This document shows positions 52,489 to 61,397 of a stretch of DNA of 64,000 nt, in pieces. Source of the DNA: Candidatus Babeliales bacterium (GTDB taxonomy: Bacteria > Babelota > Babeliae > Babelales > RVW-14); the NCBI GenBank assembly GCA_019749895.1, contig JAIEPG010000008.1, positions 124,001-188,000 on the forward strand, given 5' to 3'. The position numbers and the translations under genes are program-made. The notes beneath the pieces were generated by a model. It did no database searches. It had not been told where the DNA came from and was given only the letters and a program-made list of their open reading frames with translations. Numbering within the stretch: position 1 is the stretch's first letter; each line of letters begins with the position of its first letter.

Positions 52489-54048
52489 TTACTTGCCAAG
52501 AAAATAAAGTTTCAAACCAAACAAACGCTTGGTGGCCATCATGAACAAAAACAGTAATCCAGCCAAAGAAAGTGATAACAACCAAAAGCCAACGCGCGAA
52601 GCAAAAAAGGTAATACCTACAGCGCCAGCCAGTGTTAAAGCACCATGAAAGCCAATCAGAAACAAGCCAGTTGCACACCCAACTTGTCCACACAATGAGA
52701 TTAAAAATGTACCGTAAGAAGCTGCATAAAACTTAATATTATGCTTGGTAACCAACAAATAAATACAGCCAACGGTCATAACCAAACCAGCAACCGAAGC
52801 CGCTGCTGCAATGCCGTGAACACCAAAAAAGTACATACCAATCAAATCGCCCACCACGTTAACACCAGCACCAAGGCCGGTAACTACCATGGTTGAGCGC
52901 GTATCTTTGAGCGAATACAGCATACTCATGAGTATTTTATTAATACAAAAAAACAAAAGCCCGCCAAGATAAATAACTAAAATTTGAGCCGCAATCTCAA
53001 GCTGTGCAGGATCGGCACTTTTACGGAGCAAAAAGAGCGTGTCAAACAAGTTGTATGAAACAAATGCAAAAAAGAGTGTTACCGGGACAATAACCCACGA
53101 AACAAACTTAAGAACTTCAAGTAAATAAAAACTCATGCGTTTGGGCGCAAAAAGGACGACACGTGAAAAATGGGGCAATAAGATATTTGAAAGAGCAACC
53201 GCAAAAACACCCAACGGGATATTCATGAATCGACTGCCATAGTACAAGAGCGAAACAGAACCGGTTGGTAAAAACGAAGCGATGCTGCCACCAACAAACA
53301 AGTTAATTTCTACAATGCTCACACCCATCAAGTACGGAATAAATTTGAGAATAATTTGTTTAAAATGATACCAAGAATCAGCCGTTATTGTGCCAAACTT
53401 AAAGTTATGCATGAAGTAGGCAACAGCTGTCATGGCCAGTTGCAAAACACCGGCAATAATAACACCCGCACACAAATACAATGGGCTGAGTTGGTATAAC
53501 AAGCACAAGCCAAGTGTAATAACATAAAACACATTCCAGAGCGCAGGACCAAAAGCCGGCACCGCAAAATGATTAACCGCATTAAGCGCGCCACCAAATA
53601 AGGCACTGGCCGAAACTAAAAAAATGAAGGGAAACATAATGCGCAAAAACTTAACGGCATAAGCAACTTGAAACGAAGAAAAGCCCGGCGCAATTACCGC
53701 CATCACCGCATCAGTCTTAAAAAAGATAAACAGATAAAAAACTAGTAAAATACCCTGTAAAAAAAGAAAGCATAAACTCATGAGACCATCGGCATGCTCA
53801 CGCTTCTCTTTTACCACACGCACAAAGATTGGCACAAACGAAGCATTCAGAGCACCTTCAGCAAACATATGCCTAAAAAAATTGGGAATTCTAAACGCGG
53901 TGATAAACGCATCTGAAATACCGCCAATGCCCAGAAAACTCACTTGTAAAAACTCGCGAAAAATTGCCAAGAAGCGACTAATTAATGTCGCAACGCCAAC
54001 TTGTACCGTTTTATTCACAATCGCACGCTTATTGAGATGAAGATTCAC
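52489..54048 (-). CDS. murJ: lipid II flippase MurJ
   Basis: 519 aa, GTG start (AAGGT five bases upstream). Fourteen-helix MOP-family protein that flips the peptidoglycan precursor lipid II. Conserved N-terminal region: TLISRFLAIFREFLQVSFLG, then GGISDAFITAFRIPNFFRHM and FAEGALNASFVPIF. The charged residues of the central cavity (Arg in ISRF and PNFFR) are present. It lies 12 bp after lolD. Together with PBP1A it indicates active wall synthesis. Confidence 0.95.
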   Translation of the reverse strand: MNLHLNKRAIVNKTVQVGVATLISRFLAIFREFLQVSFLGIGGISDAFITAFRIPNFFRHMFAEGALNASFVPIFVRVVKEKREHADGLMSLCFLFLQGILLVFYLFIFFKTDAVMAVIAPGFSSFQVAYAVKFLRIMFPFIFLVSASALFGGALNAVNHFAVPAFGPALWNVFYVITLGLCLLYQLSPLYLCAGVIIAGVLQLAMTAVAYFMHNFKFGTITADSWYHFKQIILKFIPYLMGVSIVEINLFVGGSIASFLPTGSVSLLYYGSRFMNIPLGVFAVALSNILLPHFSRVVLFAPKRMSFYLLEVLKFVSWVIVPVTLFFAFVSYNLFDTLFLLRKSADPAQLEIAAQILVIYLGGLLFFCINKILMSMLYSLKDTRSTMVVTGLGAGVNVVGDLIGMYFFGVHGIAAAASVAGLVMTVGCIYLLVTKHNIKFYAASYGTFLISLCGQVGCATGLFLIGFHGALTLAGAVGITFFASRVGFWLLSLSLAGLLFLFMMATKRLFGLKLYFLGK

Positions 54049-54060
54049 TGTCTACCTTTT

Positions 54061-54729
54061 TTATTGTTGAGTTAAAACACCATCGTGCATAAACAAAACG
54101 GTTTCCATTTTTTCATAGACCGCCTGGTCATGCGAGCACAAAACCAAACCCATGCCCCAGCTACGCACAGCATCAAGCAACAATTCAACCAAACGTTGAG
54201 CACTTTGAGCATCCAAATTACCCGTTGGTTCGTCGGCCAGTAAAAATGCTGGCTTATTAAACAGTGCACGTGCTACAGCCACACGCTGTTGCTGCCCACC
54301 AGAAAGTTGCTCAGGATAGCTCGTTATTTTGTCGATCAAATCAACCGCTTCAAGTAACTCATGCGCACGACTTTGGCACTCTTGCTGACTGCTACCCTTG
54401 ATCATACCCATCAGCATAATATTTTCTAAAACGGTCAGCTCTTTGATTAAATAATGAAATTGAAAAACAAAGCCAAGATGCTGATTATGAAATTGATCTT
54501 TGTCAGCAAGCTTAAAAATATCTTGACCTTCAAAAAATATATTCCCTTGATCAGGAATATCTAAGCCCCCCAAGATATGCAGTAAGGTAGATTTGCCACT
54601 ACCCGAAGCGCCAACCAACGCATAGGTCTTGCCTTGCTCAAATTGATACGAAACGCCACGCAAAACGTGCAAAACCTTATCACCCTGCCAAAAATCTTTT
54701 TTGATATCCTGCATTCTTAAGATGGCCAT
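54061..54729 (-). CDS. lolD: lipoprotein-releasing ABC ATPase LolD-like
   Basis: About 222 aa from ATG 54729 (GAAGG upstream; the frame extends to 54804 without support). Walker [18 protein letters not shown]-loop [17 protein letters not shown] (a LolD-type motif), signature [16 protein letters not shown], Walker [13 protein letters not shown] and switch His CSHDQ. LolD powers release of lipoproteins to the outer membrane with LolC/E, which are not in this window. MacB-type ATPases are similar, so the assignment is by motif. Confidence 0.87.
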   Translation of the reverse strand: MAILRMQDIKKDFWQGDKVLHVLRGVSYQFEQGKTYALVGASGSGKSTLLHILGGLDIPDQGNIFFEGQDIFKLADKDQFHNQHLGFVFQFHYLIKELTVLENIMLMGMIKGSSQQECQSRAHELLEAVDLIDKITSYPEQLSGGQQQRVAVARALFNKPAFLLADEPTGNLDAQSAQRLVELLLDAVRSWGMGLVLCSHDQAVYEKMETVLFMHDGVLTQQ

Positions 54730-54838
54730 CCAACCAACCTTCACGTTAAAAAGGAGCTCAAGTGTCTCAAAGAGAGACACATAATTATTTTTTTCAAAAA
54801 ACAAACTGAGTCGTAAACCACAGGCTTGTTTGTCATAT

Positions 54839-54945
54839 TACCAAGACTCTTGTTTTGCTGAAAGAAAATCTTTTATTCTTGGTATGTGAACAGGCACAGG
54901 ACATGCCTGTTTCTCCTACAAGAATGCCTCTACGCATTTTTGTAG
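54839..54945 (+). promoter_or_regulatory. structured leader region upstream of lon
   Basis: Three successive inverted repeats: TACCAAGA (54839) with TCTTGGTA (54877); AACAGGCA (54889) with TGCCTGTT (54904); CTACAAGAATGC (54916) with GCATTTTTGTAG (54934, one G-T pair). None is followed by a T tract. Candidate operators or a structured 5' UTR; no consensus heat-shock promoter was seen. Confidence 0.5.
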
Positions 54946-54986
54946 CGCAGCTCGCTTAGACTATTCAGATTTTGGGGAGGAAGGAC

Positions 54987-57338
54987 ATGAAAGAACATAT
55001 CAACGATTATTTATTGGACGAAATTCCGCTTATATTGCCGGTAATTCCGACCGTAGATGTAGTCGTTTTTCCACAGATGGTTGTGCCATTGCTCATTCTG
55101 GACGAAAAAATTATCGCAGGAATTGAAGAGGCAATGGAAGGTTCGCGCAAAATATTACTTTTGGCAGCACATCAACAACCTAACGATTATCAAAATCCAA
55201 TCAGCATCAGTGATCTTTATAAAGTTGGAACCGTTGGCAATATTATGCGCGTTATGCAATTGCCAGAAGGGGGCATTAAAATTTTGACGCAAGGGCTGGT
55301 TAAAGCTCATGTTGAAGAAATTTTGTCAACCAACGAAACCCTTGAAGCCCGCATACAAACAATAAACCCTCATGAAGCAGAGTTTGATGTGGAGCTGTCA
55401 GACCAACAAATCAGACAACTGCTTGTTTTGGTTGAAAAAATTGCATCATCCGGACGCGTATTTGGTCCAGACTTTCAAGTTATTCTTTCACAAATACAAG
55501 ATCCAATGCGCATCGCTGACTTTATTCTTTCACATCTCAACTTGACCGTACAAGAAGCTCAAGCGTTACTTGAGAAAAAAACACTCAATCAACTGCTGAG
55601 CGGCATTCACGACTATCTTACCAAAGAATACGAGCTGAATGGCGTGAAAGAAAAAATTTATCATCAAACGCAAGAATCTATAAATCGGTCACAAAAAGAA
55701 TATTACTTGCGTGAACAAATGAAAGCCATTCAAAAAGAACTTGGCGAAGAAAGCGAAACGGATCTTTCAGATTTGCAACGAAAAATTCACGAGCTACCAC
55801 TGACCGAAGAAGCTCGTATTGAATGCATTAAGCAATTTAACCGCTTAACAAAAACTGCTCCAGAGTCCATGGAGGCAACGGTTATTAGAACACATCTTGA
55901 ATGGGTATTGTCTATGCCATGGGGCACCTACACCACCGATAATTTAGATATTAATCACGCCCAAGACGTTTTAGATCAATATCACTACGGCCTTGATGAA
56001 ATTAAAGATCGTATTTTAGACTTTCTTTCCATCAAATCGCTTAAAAAAGATTGTAACGTTCCTATCATTTGTTTTGCAGGACCTCCAGGCGTTGGTAAAA
56101 CATCGCTGGGCAAAGCAATTGCAAATTGCTTAGGCCGCACGTACTACCGCATTTCACTTGGTGGCGTTTACGACGAATCAGAAATTCGTGGACACCGCAG
56201 AACCTATGTTGGGGCACTGCCTGGTCGCTTTGTTCAAGCAATAAAAAAAGCAGAAAGTATGAATCCGCTCATTATTATCGACGAAATTGACAAAATTGGG
56301 ATGTCCAATCGTGGCGATCCATCAGCTGCTTTGCTTGAAGTATTGGACCCAGAACAAAACAAAACATTTTATGACAACTACCTTGGCGTACATTTTGATC
56401 TGTCACAATGCATGTTTGTTACCACTGCCAATGATTTAAGCGCCATCCCAGGCCCACTGCGCGACCGCATGGAAATTATTCAGCTTTCAGGCTACACCAA
56501 CGATGAAAAATGCGAGATTGCAGAAAAACATCTTGTTCAAAAAGCAATCAAAAACTCAGGCCTTGAAGAAAAGGGCTTTGTATTAAGCACGGAAATGATT
56601 GATTACGTAATTCGACATTACACACAAGAATCTGGCGTACGGGATTTAGACCGTTACATTCAAAAACTCTGCTCAAAATATGCACGCCACTTGGTTGAAA
56701 AAAATAAGAAATTAGTATTTACCAAAGAAAACATTGCCAAATATCTTGGACCTGAAAAGATTCAACCGGAACAATTAATTCGATCGCACAAAATTGGTGT
56801 TACCAACGGCCTTGCATGGACACCATTTGGCGGCGAAATTTTGCAAGTTGAAGCAGCTTTAATGCCCGGCAGCGGCAAGCTCTTGCTCACCGGACAACTG
56901 GGTGATGTTATGAAAGAATCGGCTCAAGCAGCTTTGACATACGCAAAATCACACGCACAAGATTTTGGCATTGAAGACAAAATGTTTACCGGCTATGACT
57001 TGCACATCCACTTGCCAGCTGGCGCTATTCCAAAAGACGGCCCTTCAGCAGGTATATCATTGTTATCTTCCGTGCTTTCTGTTTTAACAGGACGCGAGAT
57101 TAACGGCGATTTTGCTATGACTGGTGAGCTAAACTTGCAAGGTAAGGTACTGCCAATTGGTGGACTTAAAGAAAAAATCTTGGCGGCAAAACAACATGGG
57201 CTGTGCAACGTAATTTTACCAAAGCTTAATCAAAAAGATTTGGTAACGTTAAAAAAGATAGCAGAAGGTATGAATATATTCCTGGTCGATGACGTAAAAG
57301 AAGTTCTAAGTCACGTCCTCATGCCAAAACTGATCTAG
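54987..57338 (+). CDS. lon: ATP-dependent protease Lon
   Basis: 783 aa from ATG 54987 directly after GGGGAGGAAGGAC. N-terminal substrate domain, AAA+ module with FAGPPGVGKTSLGKAIA (Walker A, about 356-372) and LIIIDEIDKIG (Walker B), and the serine protease domain with catalytic Ser in PKDGPSAGISLLSS and Lys in GKVLPIGGLKEKILAA. Full length for bacterial Lon; degrades misfolded and regulatory proteins. Monocistronic, ended by a strong terminator. Confidence 0.97.
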   Translation: MKEHINDYLLDEIPLILPVIPTVDVVVFPQMVVPLLILDEKIIAGIEEAMEGSRKILLLAAHQQPNDYQNPISISDLYKVGTVGNIMRVMQLPEGGIKILTQGLVKAHVEEILSTNETLEARIQTINPHEAEFDVELSDQQIRQLLVLVEKIASSGRVFGPDFQVILSQIQDPMRIADFILSHLNLTVQEAQALLEKKTLNQLLSGIHDYLTKEYELNGVKEKIYHQTQESINRSQKEYYLREQMKAIQKELGEESETDLSDLQRKIHELPLTEEARIECIKQFNRLTKTAPESMEATVIRTHLEWVLSMPWGTYTTDNLDINHAQDVLDQYHYGLDEIKDRILDFLSIKSLKKDCNVPIICFAGPPGVGKTSLGKAIANCLGRTYYRISLGGVYDESEIRGHRRTYVGALPGRFVQAIKKAESMNPLIIIDEIDKIGMSNRGDPSAALLEVLDPEQNKTFYDNYLGVHFDLSQCMFVTTANDLSAIPGPLRDRMEIIQLSGYTNDEKCEIAEKHLVQKAIKNSGLEEKGFVLSTEMIDYVIRHYTQESGVRDLDRYIQKLCSKYARHLVEKNKKLVFTKENIAKYLGPEKIQPEQLIRSHKIGVTNGLAWTPFGGEILQVEAALMPGSGKLLLTGQLGDVMKESAQAALTYAKSHAQDFGIEDKMFTGYDLHIHLPAGAIPKDGPSAGISLLSSVLSVLTGREINGDFAMTGELNLQGKVLPIGGLKEKILAAKQHGLCNVILPKLNQKDLVTLKKIAEGMNIFLVDDVKEVLSHVLMPKLI

Positions 57339-57341
57339 TCT

Positions 57342-57378
57342 AAAAAGGGGCGGTACTTGTTGGTACCGCCCCTTTTTT
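57342..57378. terminator. bidirectional intrinsic terminator
   Basis: AAAAAGGGGCGGTAC pairs with GTACCGCCCCTTTTT. Ends lon (plus) and the small gene at 57388 (minus). Confidence 0.93.
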
Positions 57379-57387
57379 AATGCTTAG

Positions 57388-57894
57388 TTACTGTTCACTG
57401 GCAAGCCTATGCCCACGTAAAAGTTCTTTCATATCAGCAATATTAAAATCAAGAACTTCCATGTAATACATCAACGCACGATATTTTTTAACGGGCATAG
57501 CCGCGCGCGACCCACCCTTAATTTCCCAAATATAATCTCGAAGCTTTACCCGCTCAAAAAGCAAGCTTTGCAACAAACCAGAGACATACTCAACATCCAA
57601 TTTTTTTGGACTCATATAATCAAAACGAGCCACAAAATCACGCTTAACCGCAGAACAATGATCAATCAATCTGATGAGCTCACCAAAATCAAAAGTACTA
57701 ACTTTGCCGCCAACCAATGGATCAACCCCTTCGGTAAGTTCACGAATACGCATTTTTTCAAGATGATATGGCAGGGGCGTGCGAACAGATTCGCCATCTT
57801 CCTTGAGTAGGCGATAGCCCGCCCTGACGGCAATTACTGCCGCAAAGCCGGTAAAAACAAGGTATAAGATATATTTTTTAGTTAAATACTTCAT
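57388..57894 (-). CDS. small membrane-anchored hypothetical protein
   Basis: 168 aa, not recognised. One N-terminal membrane helix (YILYLVFTGFAAVIAV), then a helical, charged domain (ELIRLIDHCSAVKRDFVARF; LLFERVKLRDYIWEI). No catalytic motif. Ribosome site TAGGA is present. Single gene sharing the lon terminator. Confidence 0.6.
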   Translation of the reverse strand: MKYLTKKYILYLVFTGFAAVIAVRAGYRLLKEDGESVRTPLPYHLEKMRIRELTEGVDPLVGGKVSTFDFGELIRLIDHCSAVKRDFVARFDYMSPKKLDVEYVSGLLQSLLFERVKLRDYIWEIKGGSRAAMPVKKYRALMYYMEVLDFNIADMKELLRGHRLASEQ

Positions 57895-58149
57895 GCTTCA
57901 TATCCTACAAAGGCCCTTTTTGACGAGGTTTATGGTAAATTCTAGGTATGCCCCTCGCATAGACATACCCCTTCAATTTCTAATTGTAAATCATTTCAAC
58001 AAGAAAAGCAACAATTCAATTTGTAAAAAACGTTGGTTTTAAGGCACTTTTTAAGCATTTCAAACTAATTTTACAGCCAGCCTTTTTAAAAGGTTGACCC
58101 AGAGCTGTTATTGACAGAGCACCCTAACCTTGAGTACATTGTAGGCACT
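57895..58149. promoter_or_regulatory. gap upstream of the OPT transporter gene
   Basis: 255 bp, AT-rich. TTGACG (57920-57925) with TAGGTA 17 bp later is a weak plus-strand promoter candidate. No RNA gene or coding stretch seen. Confidence 0.3.
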
Positions 58150-59838
58150 ATGAACATTTTTAGCTTAATTTTAGGTATTTTTTTTACCCTCATTAGTGCG
58201 GCAACCTTGTCGTACATATCAATCGCCACCATGGTTGGCCCGTGGATGGCGCCTACCCTGGTTTTGGTGGGTAGAATACTCTTTAAACTGCGTCCCGGCT
58301 CTCTAAGTCCAGACAAGGTTAAACAAGAACTGATTTTTACTCAAGCCGTAGGTGCAGTTGGTGGTACCATTGCCACAGGGATTGGCTTTACCCTGCCTAT
58401 GCTTTATTTTTTGGATGAGCACATTTTAAACGCGTGGCTTGCAAGCCCACTGCAGTTTTGCCTGTTCATTGCCCTGTGCTGCTTGGCAGCCGGCAGCTTT
58501 GGCATTATGTTAGGCCGTTTTTTTATAAAGCCCATGATCACCCAAGAAAAACTTTCATTTCCTGTCAGCCAGCTTACCTGCAGCGTGGTAGATTCAGACA
58601 GCAACGCAAGCCAAGCAAAAAGCCTTGGTTGGGGCGTTGCCGGCACCACCCTGCTTTGTATAGCCCGAGATGGTATCTTTGCGCTCAAGGGATTTATACC
58701 CAAAACTATAGAATTCTTTCCGTCAGTTTTTGGCAATGTCTTTGCCTTGTCAGTTTGGCCAACCTTGTGGTCAATTGGTTTTACGGCCGGCCTTGGCGTA
58801 GCTGTGCCGCTTTTGGTAGGCATTATTTCACGCTACTACGTTTTGCATCCACTCAACAACCATGCCAACTATTTTTCAGTAAATCTATTTACGCCCTTTG
58901 AGTTTATAACCTTTACTACCGCTTTCTGTTCCGGCCTGGTCTTGACTGACTTTTTTGCCGGCCTGGCCAAAAACCCCGCAATCATTGTAAACCGCTTTAA
59001 GCTTTACGCTTCAAATATTGCTCACGTTGCAAGCCTGGCATTTACCAGCCTTAAAAAAGCTCTTGGCTTAGTAAGCCGCCAACCAAACATAGCCAATGAC
59101 CCGGTTTTTAAAAAAATCAATTTGTTCCAGCTCGAAACGGTAGCAGCTCTGACCGGCTCGGTAGCACTCTTATGGTACCTAGACTTTAGTGTGCTCTCAC
59201 AAGCAGTTTTTTTACTTTCAACAGTTATTGCAACGTACGAGATTTGTTTTATTGGCGGGGAGATTGGGCTGATTCAATTTGGTCGTTTTGCAACATTTGT
59301 TTTAATTCCCATGCTCCTGCTGTTCAAACCAAACCCAATCCAAATTACGGTCATTTGTATGTTCTTTTCAATTTGCGCGGCAACGGCTTCAGATTATCTG
59401 TTTGACTATAAATCGGGACAACTTGCTGGCAGCAACCAGCGCCGGCTCCATGGCGCACAATGGTTAGGCCTACTGGTCACGGCACTTTCAGTTGGCGCCA
59501 TTTTATATCTATTGTTTACCAAGCTGGGCATTGGCTCACAAGATCTCTTTGCTCACCGCGGCAGAACCAAAGCACTACTCATTCAAACACTCAACTTTAA
59601 TCCGTATGTTGTAGGCATGGGCTTTTTGTACGGGCTTTTCTTGAGACAAATCCGCGTCAACCCAACCATGACGTTGGGCGGCATAATTATGCCAAACCAT
59701 ATTTCTTTCGGGCTTATTCTTGGCGGCCTGTGTACCAAATTTGTTAAAAATAAACAACGCTATATGCCATTTTGCGCTGGCGTTTTTGCATGCGAATCAT
59801 TGTGGATTCTTATTTCTTTGATTCTTAAAATGTTCTAA
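58150..59838 (+). CDS. OPT-family oligopeptide transporter
   Basis: About 562 aa from ATG 58150; a TTG at 58111 would add 13 residues and neither has a good ribosome site. About 14 hydrophobic helices. Family features: SYISIATMVGPWMAPTLVLV near the N-terminus, FLRQIRVNPTMTLGGIIMPN and FGLILGGLCTKFV near the C-terminus. OPT proteins import peptides or metal chelates by proton symport. It is smaller than eukaryotic members but typical for bacterial ones. Peptide uptake would complement the exported aminopeptidase. The Fic gene follows after 8 bp. Confidence 0.87.
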   Translation: MNIFSLILGIFFTLISAATLSYISIATMVGPWMAPTLVLVGRILFKLRPGSLSPDKVKQELIFTQAVGAVGGTIATGIGFTLPMLYFLDEHILNAWLASPLQFCLFIALCCLAAGSFGIMLGRFFIKPMITQEKLSFPVSQLTCSVVDSDSNASQAKSLGWGVAGTTLLCIARDGIFALKGFIPKTIEFFPSVFGNVFALSVWPTLWSIGFTAGLGVAVPLLVGIISRYYVLHPLNNHANYFSVNLFTPFEFITFTTAFCSGLVLTDFFAGLAKNPAIIVNRFKLYASNIAHVASLAFTSLKKALGLVSRQPNIANDPVFKKINLFQLETVAALTGSVALLWYLDFSVLSQAVFLLSTVIATYEICFIGGEIGLIQFGRFATFVLIPMLLLFKPNPIQITVICMFFSICAATASDYLFDYKSGQLAGSNQRRLHGAQWLGLLVTALSVGAILYLLFTKLGIGSQDLFAHRGRTKALLIQTLNFNPYVVGMGFLYGLFLRQIRVNPTMTLGGIIMPNHISFGLILGGLCTKFVKNKQRYMPFCAGVFACESLWILISLILKMF

Positions 59839-59846
59839 GAACCGTT

Positions 59847-60596
59847 ATGTATTCAAACAAAATTGGAGTAGCAAACGATCTGCAAAAAGAGATCGCTGGC
59901 TACCCGCCCCTTAACGACTTTCAGCGCAACCAGCTCAAAGAATATTTCAGAATCAGCCTTACCTACACCAGCAACGCTCTTGAAGGCAATTCATTGACCG
60001 AAACAGAAACAAAAATTATTTTGGAAGATGGTATTACCATTGGCGGTAAAACACTGCGCGAGCATTATGAAGCGGTAGGACACGCACAAGCATACGACCA
60101 CTTGCTAACGTTGGTAAACCAGCACGGTTTTAGCGAAGAAAACATTACCACCTTGCATAAGCTTTTTTTTGAAAAAATCGACAGCTCACAAGCCGGCGTC
60201 TACCGCTTTGTTCCTGTTTTGGTTACCGGCTCAGATTTTGAATTTCCCGCACCCCAAAAAATTGCCTCGCTTGTGCACAATTTGGTAAATCAGCAAGAAA
60301 CATTGAAACTCAAACATCCAATTGAATATGCTGCAATAGTGCACAACCAGTTGGTTACCATCCATCCTTTTGTTGATGGCAACGGACGCACCGCTCGCCT
60401 GCTTGCCAATCTTTTGTTGGTACAAGCCGGCTACCCAATAACCATTATTCCTCCAGTTGTTCGGGCTGATTATTTAACGAGCGTTAAAGCCGGCAACAGA
60501 GACAACCAAGAGCCTATGATTAATTTTCTTTCCTGCATGGTTTGGGAAAGCGCCAAAGATTATCTCAGAATGCTGCGAACGCTCAATCAAAAATAA
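59847..60596 (+). CDS. Fic-domain protein (class II, N-terminal inhibitory helix)
   Basis: 249 aa. Fic proteins transfer AMP or related groups to target proteins. The active-site motif HPFVDGNGRTAR (173-184) is complete, with catalytic His. Near the N-terminus TSNALEGNSLTETET matches the inhibitory (S/T)xxxE(G/N) motif (Ser42, Glu46, Gly47), so it is class II and self-inhibited. Flap region FEFPAPQKIA is present. No signal peptide. It may be a cytoplasmic regulator or, if secreted by another route, an effector. Confidence 0.94.
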   Translation: MYSNKIGVANDLQKEIAGYPPLNDFQRNQLKEYFRISLTYTSNALEGNSLTETETKIILEDGITIGGKTLREHYEAVGHAQAYDHLLTLVNQHGFSEENITTLHKLFFEKIDSSQAGVYRFVPVLVTGSDFEFPAPQKIASLVHNLVNQQETLKLKHPIEYAAIVHNQLVTIHPFVDGNGRTARLLANLLLVQAGYPITIIPPVVRADYLTSVKAGNRDNQEPMINFLSCMVWESAKDYLRMLRTLNQK

Positions 60597-60711
60597 CCAA
60601 TTTTGAAATTTCCTTGTATTCGGAAATTCCCTTTCTCTATAATTAAACAATGTAGAATGTCTTTTATGAATTTATTTTTTCCGGGTGGGACCGGGGGGAG
60701 AAGGGGATTTT

Positions 60712-61386
60712 ATGAAGAAGATAAAAGTTATTGTCGCGTCTGCACTTTTGGTAGGCGCAACATGTGCGCATGTTTATTCTGCAGCAGGCTCAGCTCTTGT
60801 GCCACAACCAGACAGCGCAGGAAAAGGGGTTGTTATTTTTGTTCACGATCCATCAGTAGAAACAGGTGATGGCGAAGTAGACTCTCTAGCAGTTTTGCAT
60901 CAACTACGCATACAAGAACGTCAAAATCCTAATTTAGTTGTTCATGAAGTAGCACAAGGAAAACATGACACTTCTTTGGCAAGTGTTCAAGGATTGTGTG
61001 AAGAATACGCAAAAAATGGCGCAAAAAACATTAAAATTGTTCATCATGAAGATCATGATGATACTGACTTTAACCACCAATACAGACAAGTAACACCAAG
61101 CGCTCGCAGTCGCGCTATCGATATGGGAAAAATACAATCAGCAGGAACCCAAGCATTAGCAGACAACCCAAATGCCAAATCTGATATGGTCCAAGGACTC
61201 AATAGCATTGCCACAATTGTAAAAAACCAACATGCTACCATGGAAGCACTACCAAAAGATCAACGCCCAGGTTGGGGAAAACGTTTTGGCGCGTGCTTTT
61301 GTGCCGCCGCCGGAGATGACCAAGTTCAGACGGCAGTAGTAGATGCTGCCAAGATAGCTATTCAAATTGCCATGGCCGTTGCTTAA
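60712..61386 (+). CDS. exported hypothetical protein
   Basis: About 224 aa from ATG 60712 (GGGGGAGAAGGGG upstream). Signal peptide (IKVIVASALLVGATCAHVYS). The mature protein begins a beta-alpha pattern (GKGVVIFVHDPSVETGD, NPNLVVHEVAQGKHD, AKNIKIVHHEDHDDTDFNHQ) with several His/Asp, perhaps a metal site or a degenerate hydrolase fold. C-terminal Ala/Val helix. Not recognised. It is 11 bp upstream of the hydrolase gene, with its own ribosome site, so they are co-transcribed. Confidence 0.7.
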   Translation: MKKIKVIVASALLVGATCAHVYSAAGSALVPQPDSAGKGVVIFVHDPSVETGDGEVDSLAVLHQLRIQERQNPNLVVHEVAQGKHDTSLASVQGLCEEYAKNGAKNIKIVHHEDHDDTDFNHQYRQVTPSARSRAIDMGKIQSAGTQALADNPNAKSDMVQGLNSIATIVKNQHATMEALPKDQRPGWGKRFGACFCAAAGDDQVQTAVVDAAKIAIQIAMAVA

Positions 61387-61397
61387 AGGAGATTTTT

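Noticed and set aside
60603-60869. 88-aa plus-strand frame (PGGTGGRRG)
   Set aside because: Overlaps the supported exported protein at 60712 in another frame and reads through its ribosome site.
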